From positions 1-34,382 of the forward strand of contig DATKNR010000050.1 of NCBI GenBank assembly GCA_035541255.1: a DNA stretch of 34,382 nucleotides, in the 5' to 3' direction. The notes beneath the pieces were generated by a model. The model was not told the origin of the DNA. It did no database searches and saw only the letters and a program-made list of their open reading frames with translations. The stretch comes from JOPF136 sp035541255 (GTDB taxonomy: Bacteria > Acidobacteriota > Terriglobia > Acidiferrales > UBA7541). This document shows, piece after piece, positions 31,463 through 34,382 of this stretch; within the stretch, counting starts at the first letter, position 1, and each line of letters begins with the position of its first letter. Position numbers and translations under genes: made by a program.

Positions 31463-32298
31463 TGACGCCTGCGAAGATGCGCCTGAGGCTGAATGACCGG
31501 GCATTTTACGAACGTCTGTGGGGCGAGTTCCACGGGCCACTCGCCACACAGCTTGCCATCCACCGGAATTCGCGCCGGCCACTGCTGAAATTACTGGCTC
31601 GGCTGCTGCCGGAGGGCCGCGTGGCACGCATCCTGGAGGTAGGGTGCGGCACAGCAATTGACAGTTGCCTGCTGGCGGCTGGCAATCCCGGACTCGACGC
31701 GTACGCCTGCGATATTTCGGAGAAAGCCGCGCAGGTGGCGCGCACAAACGCCTCGGCAATGGGCATTGCACTCCGCACATTTGCCGGTGACCTGACCGCG
31801 CTCCCCTTTGCCGACGGCGCGTTCGACCTTGTCTTCAGCCAAGGGGTGCTGGAACACTTTCGTGATCCATCGCCGGCCATGCGCGAACAGGTACGGGTAC
31901 TGTCTCTCGGGGGCGGACTGGTGGTGGATGTGCCGCAGAAGTTCAACGTCTATACGCTGCGGAAACACCAGTGCATGCGTGAAGGCACCTGGCCCTGGGG
32001 ATGGGAGACGGAATACAGTGCAACCGAACTGCGCCGCTGGGCCCCGCAATATGGCTTGGAAGTTGCGGGATCTGTGGGCTGCCAGCACGGGAAGCTGGTG
32101 GACCGGTTGCTCATGCATCCTCACCGGACGCTGCAGCGGCTGCTTTCGCGGGGTAACGGCGATGGCGCCGGCAACGGCAACGGGTACCGCCCCGGCCCGG
32201 TCGCCCGCGGATGGGAAGCAATGTGGGACGAGGTCGACGCGCTGGTTGGTCCGTATCTCGCGATCAATGTGGCCGTCGCTTTCCGCAAGTGTTCCTGA
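31459..32298 (+). CDS. Class I SAM-dependent methyltransferase
   Basis: A 279-residue Rossmann methyltransferase. Motif I is ILEVGCGTAIDSCLLA (about 53-68), with the second-strand acid in AYACDISEKAA, then FAGDLTALPFADGAFDLVFSQGVLEHF (motifs II/III, about 107-133), typical of Methyltransf_11. A Gly/Asn repeat (GNGDGAGNGNG, about 232-242) forms a flexible linker before the C-terminal helix. The start GTG at 31459 overlaps the previous stop; ATG at 31462 is one codon later. It probably modifies a sugar or lipid intermediate. Confidence 0.87.
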   Translation: MMTPAKMRLRLNDRAFYERLWGEFHGPLATQLAIHRNSRRPLLKLLARLLPEGRVARILEVGCGTAIDSCLLAAGNPGLDAYACDISEKAAQVARTNASAMGIALRTFAGDLTALPFADGAFDLVFSQGVLEHFRDPSPAMREQVRVLSLGGGLVVDVPQKFNVYTLRKHQCMREGTWPWGWETEYSATELRRWAPQYGLEVAGSVGCQHGKLVDRLLMHPHRTLQRLLSRGNGDGAGNGNGYRPGPVARGWEAMWDEVDALVGPYLAINVAVAFRKCS

Positions 32299-32323
32299 AG
32301 GGCTCGTTCCGGAAACCTATCGG

Positions 32324-34234
32324 ATGGCCGTGGTAGCGACTTCGATTGTTGTGGATCCGGCTGGTGCCGCGCGTTCTGAGCATCGTGCGGCGCGGCCGAT
32401 GCGTGTGCTCTTCGTGGCGGGATTCAGAGGCGACCAGCGGACGGGCGCGGGAAACGCCGTGCTGTCGCTCGCCGACGCACTCGAAAAACGTGGCCATTCT
32501 GTCCAGACGCTTCTAGCAGAAGATTTTTCCGCGTCCGTCAGAGGGGGGAAGACCGCACGCATGCTTTTCCCCGTTGCGGCCGCTCGTCGAATCGCGCAAG
32601 ACGCGGTGAAGTACGACGTGGTGGTCATCCATGAACCGTCAGCGGCTGTCTATACACTCGCGCGGAAATGGAACGCAGCGTTGCCGCCTTGCGTAGTGAT
32701 GTCACACGGCGTCGAGCAGCGGTGCTGGGATGTAAACGGAGAACGGACGCACCGGTCGCTCAAGACGCGGATCGTGCATCCCTTCACCGAACTGTCACAG
32801 GCAAACTACTCGCTCCGCCACGCAGATGCCGTTGTGTGTCTGTCCAGCGAAGACGCGGAATACATCCATCGCCGGCTGGGAGTTCCGGCGGCGCGCGTCC
32901 ACCGGATGAATAACGGTGTAGATGTGGAGCGGTTCCGCACCGAGTGGAGCTTGTCGCCGGAGTCGAAACTGCTGTTCGCAGGCTCTTGGATTCCTCGTAA
33001 GGGGACGCGTGAATTCGTCCGGTCCTTTGCGGAACTGCGCCGCTCGCGCCCCGGTCTTCGCGCGACAGTGTTGGGTTCGGGCCTTTCCCCGGACGCGGTA
33101 CGTGCGGATTTCGCGGCCGGGGACCGCGCGGCCGTCGATGTAATGCCCTCCGTCAGCCGCGACGAACTGCCGGGACTGCTGGCGCAGGATCAGATTTTTG
33201 TCCTGCCATCCTTTTTCGAGGGCATGCCTCTCACCTTGCTGGAAGCCATGGCCGCCGGCCTGCCATGCGTTACCACGAACACTTGCGGCATGCGCGACGT
33301 GATTACGGATCACGAAAACGGAATGCTCGTTCCTCCCGGAGACGCCGCAGCGCTCACACCTGCGATTGCCGAGTTGCTGGATTCCGCCGCGCTCCGCAAG
33401 CGAATGGGTGGCTTGGCGCGTGAGTCTGCATGGCGGATCAATTGGGATTCCATCGCCGAATCATGGGAAACAATGCTGGCCGAGGTCTCGGACAGCAGGC
33501 CAATACGATTCGTACTCCAGGAGGGGCGGTGGAGCAACGACTTGGCGGTTGATCCCGGCGAGCGTTTAGCCGGCGTGCTCATCAGACTAAGCGAAGAGAT
33601 CAAGCGCTCTCCCGAAGGCTTCCGGGAGATGGAGCAGTGGAGCGACCTGCGCATCGCCGGAAAGATCCTGGACCTGGGCTGTGGCACAGCCTGGAAAGCT
33701 GCGTTCCTTCAACGAGAAAACTCCAACTGCGTGGTAGCTGTGGATCGCGATTCCCGCCTGCTGCAATTCGGCCGGAAGCACTTTGGCGTGGAAATACTCG
33801 TGGAAGGGGATGCGTGCGAACTCGCGTTTCCTTCCGACACCTTTGACTGGGTGCTTGCCGTGGAAGTTGTGGAACACTTGCCGCGGCCGGATCGCTTTCT
33901 CAGCGAGATTTTGCGCGTACTCCGTCCGGGAGGAAAACTCCTGTTGACCACCCCGAACCGATTGCAATATCTGCGTCCATGGCGGCCACAATGGTTCTAT
34001 CGGGCGCTGCGTCGACGGATTGTGCTGGAGCCTTCCCATGTTCGCGAATTCAGCGCAGCCGAACTCCGGCGCCTTCTTCCGGCAGGGCTTGAGATAGAAA
34101 GGTTGCATCATCGAGGCACGCTTTGTGGCTGGCCAATGAAGATCCCGATTGAGTCCGTGCCTGAACCCTTTCAGGGTTGGTGGGCACAGGGGATCGAAGT
34201 GTTGGCCCGGAAGGATAAGGAGCTTGGCGCATAA
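32324..34234 (+). CDS. Fusion of GT4 glycosyltransferase and SAM methyltransferase
   Basis: A 636-residue two-domain enzyme. Residues about 26-405 form a GT-B glycosyltransferase: MRVLFVAGFRGDQRTGAGN opening, VVVIHEPSA, LLFAGSWIPRKGTREFV, and the donor-site motif EGMPLTLLE with the EX7E pair (Glu299, Glu307). After a short linker, residues about 425-636 form a methyltransferase with motif I ILDLGCGTAWKAAFLQ (Asp450 to Gly454 region), VVAVDRDS, FDWVLAVEVVEHL and LRVLRPGGKLLLTTPNRLQYL. One polypeptide may add a sugar and methylate it or its neighbour. ATG 32324 is used; ATG 32399 would begin exactly at the GT domain. Confidence 0.9.
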   Translation: MAVVATSIVVDPAGAARSEHRAARPMRVLFVAGFRGDQRTGAGNAVLSLADALEKRGHSVQTLLAEDFSASVRGGKTARMLFPVAAARRIAQDAVKYDVVVIHEPSAAVYTLARKWNAALPPCVVMSHGVEQRCWDVNGERTHRSLKTRIVHPFTELSQANYSLRHADAVVCLSSEDAEYIHRRLGVPAARVHRMNNGVDVERFRTEWSLSPESKLLFAGSWIPRKGTREFVRSFAELRRSRPGLRATVLGSGLSPDAVRADFAAGDRAAVDVMPSVSRDELPGLLAQDQIFVLPSFFEGMPLTLLEAMAAGLPCVTTNTCGMRDVITDHENGMLVPPGDAAALTPAIAELLDSAALRKRMGGLARESAWRINWDSIAESWETMLAEVSDSRPIRFVLQEGRWSNDLAVDPGERLAGVLIRLSEEIKRSPEGFREMEQWSDLRIAGKILDLGCGTAWKAAFLQRENSNCVVAVDRDSRLLQFGRKHFGVEILVEGDACELAFPSDTFDWVLAVEVVEHLPRPDRFLSEILRVLRPGGKLLLTTPNRLQYLRPWRPQWFYRALRRRIVLEPSHVREFSAAELRRLLPAGLEIERLHHRGTLCGWPMKIPIESVPEPFQGWWAQGIEVLARKDKELGA

Positions 34235-34382
34235 GGGAGCCATTCGCAGTCGGGCGCTCGCTTGGACCCAACGAAACTCCCGCGAGCTGAATTGGGAAAT
34301 CGCCCGCGAACTCGGCGCGCTGGCCACGGCCCCCGGTGCCGCTGTGGCCGACATCGGCTGTGGCGCAAAGCCCTATCAGCGA
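34224..34382 (+). CDS. SAM-dependent methyltransferase, truncated by the window end
   Basis: The N-terminal 53 codons of a further gene. The frame reads SRELNWEIARELGALA and then the motif I sequence VADIGCGAKPYQR before the window stops, so this is the start of another Rossmann methyltransferase. The apparent start TTG at 34224 overlaps the preceding stop region, with AAGGAG directly before it; the spacing is short, so the start is uncertain. Nothing can be said about the rest of the protein. Confidence 0.65.
   Translation, partial: MAHKGAIRSRALAWTQRNSRELNWEIARELGALATAPGAAVADIGCGAKPYQR

Overview
The window (about 62% G+C by eye) looks like a chromosomal segment of an acidobacterium. This is an inference from gene style: large diderm multihaem cytochromes, a small YIRHFQYGCG-type protein, and a rplU-rpmA-obgE-nadD-rsfS-rlmH block with two atypical passengers. 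No rRNA, tRNA, CRISPR array, insertion sequence or phage gene is visible.

Region 1 (1-600) holds a cold-shock protein and a small conserved hypothetical. A 491-nt stretch without genes follows; it ends in a near-perfect CRP/FNR-type palindrome.

Region 2 (1087-10918, + strand) is the most interesting part. Seven consecutive exported proteins appear to form one extracellular electron-transfer system: a 16-haem cytochrome, an NHL beta-propeller, a 4-haem cytochrome with the layout of OmcE-type nanowire subunits, a SurA/parvulin-like isomerase, a large haem-free outer-membrane beta-barrel, a second NHL propeller, and a cytochrome with 11 CXXCH plus one CX3CH motif whose N-terminal third repeats the OmcE-like domain. 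A perfect 11-bp hairpin directly follows the 4-haem gene and could set its dosage above that of the assembly genes. The likely picture is a filament subunit, its isomerase, an outer-membrane pore or conduit, and two large cytochromes as donor, cap or docking partners. A YdeI-like gene follows.

Region 3 (11499-18239, - strand) is housekeeping. A clear sigma-70 promoter drives rplU-rpmA-obgE-nadD-rsfS, then a receiver-less sigma-54 activator and rlmH, with four start/stop overlaps in a row. A hypothetical protein, cobO, accD and a PaaI-type thioesterase follow.

Region 4 (18501 to the window end, + strand) is a surface-polysaccharide locus: Wza-like exporter, Wzc-like co-polymerase/tyrosine kinase, TPR protein, Wzy/WaaL-like membrane protein, a NusG/UpxY-type antiterminator with no canonical start codon, a Wzm/Wzt ABC exporter with a C-terminal glycan-binding domain, glycosyltransferases (GT2, GT4, one NCD-type), a CDP-paratose-2-epimerase-like enzyme and four methyltransferase domains, one fused to the GT4 enzyme and one cut by the window end. 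No initiating phosphoglycosyltransferase or flippase is in view, so the locus probably continues beyond the window.
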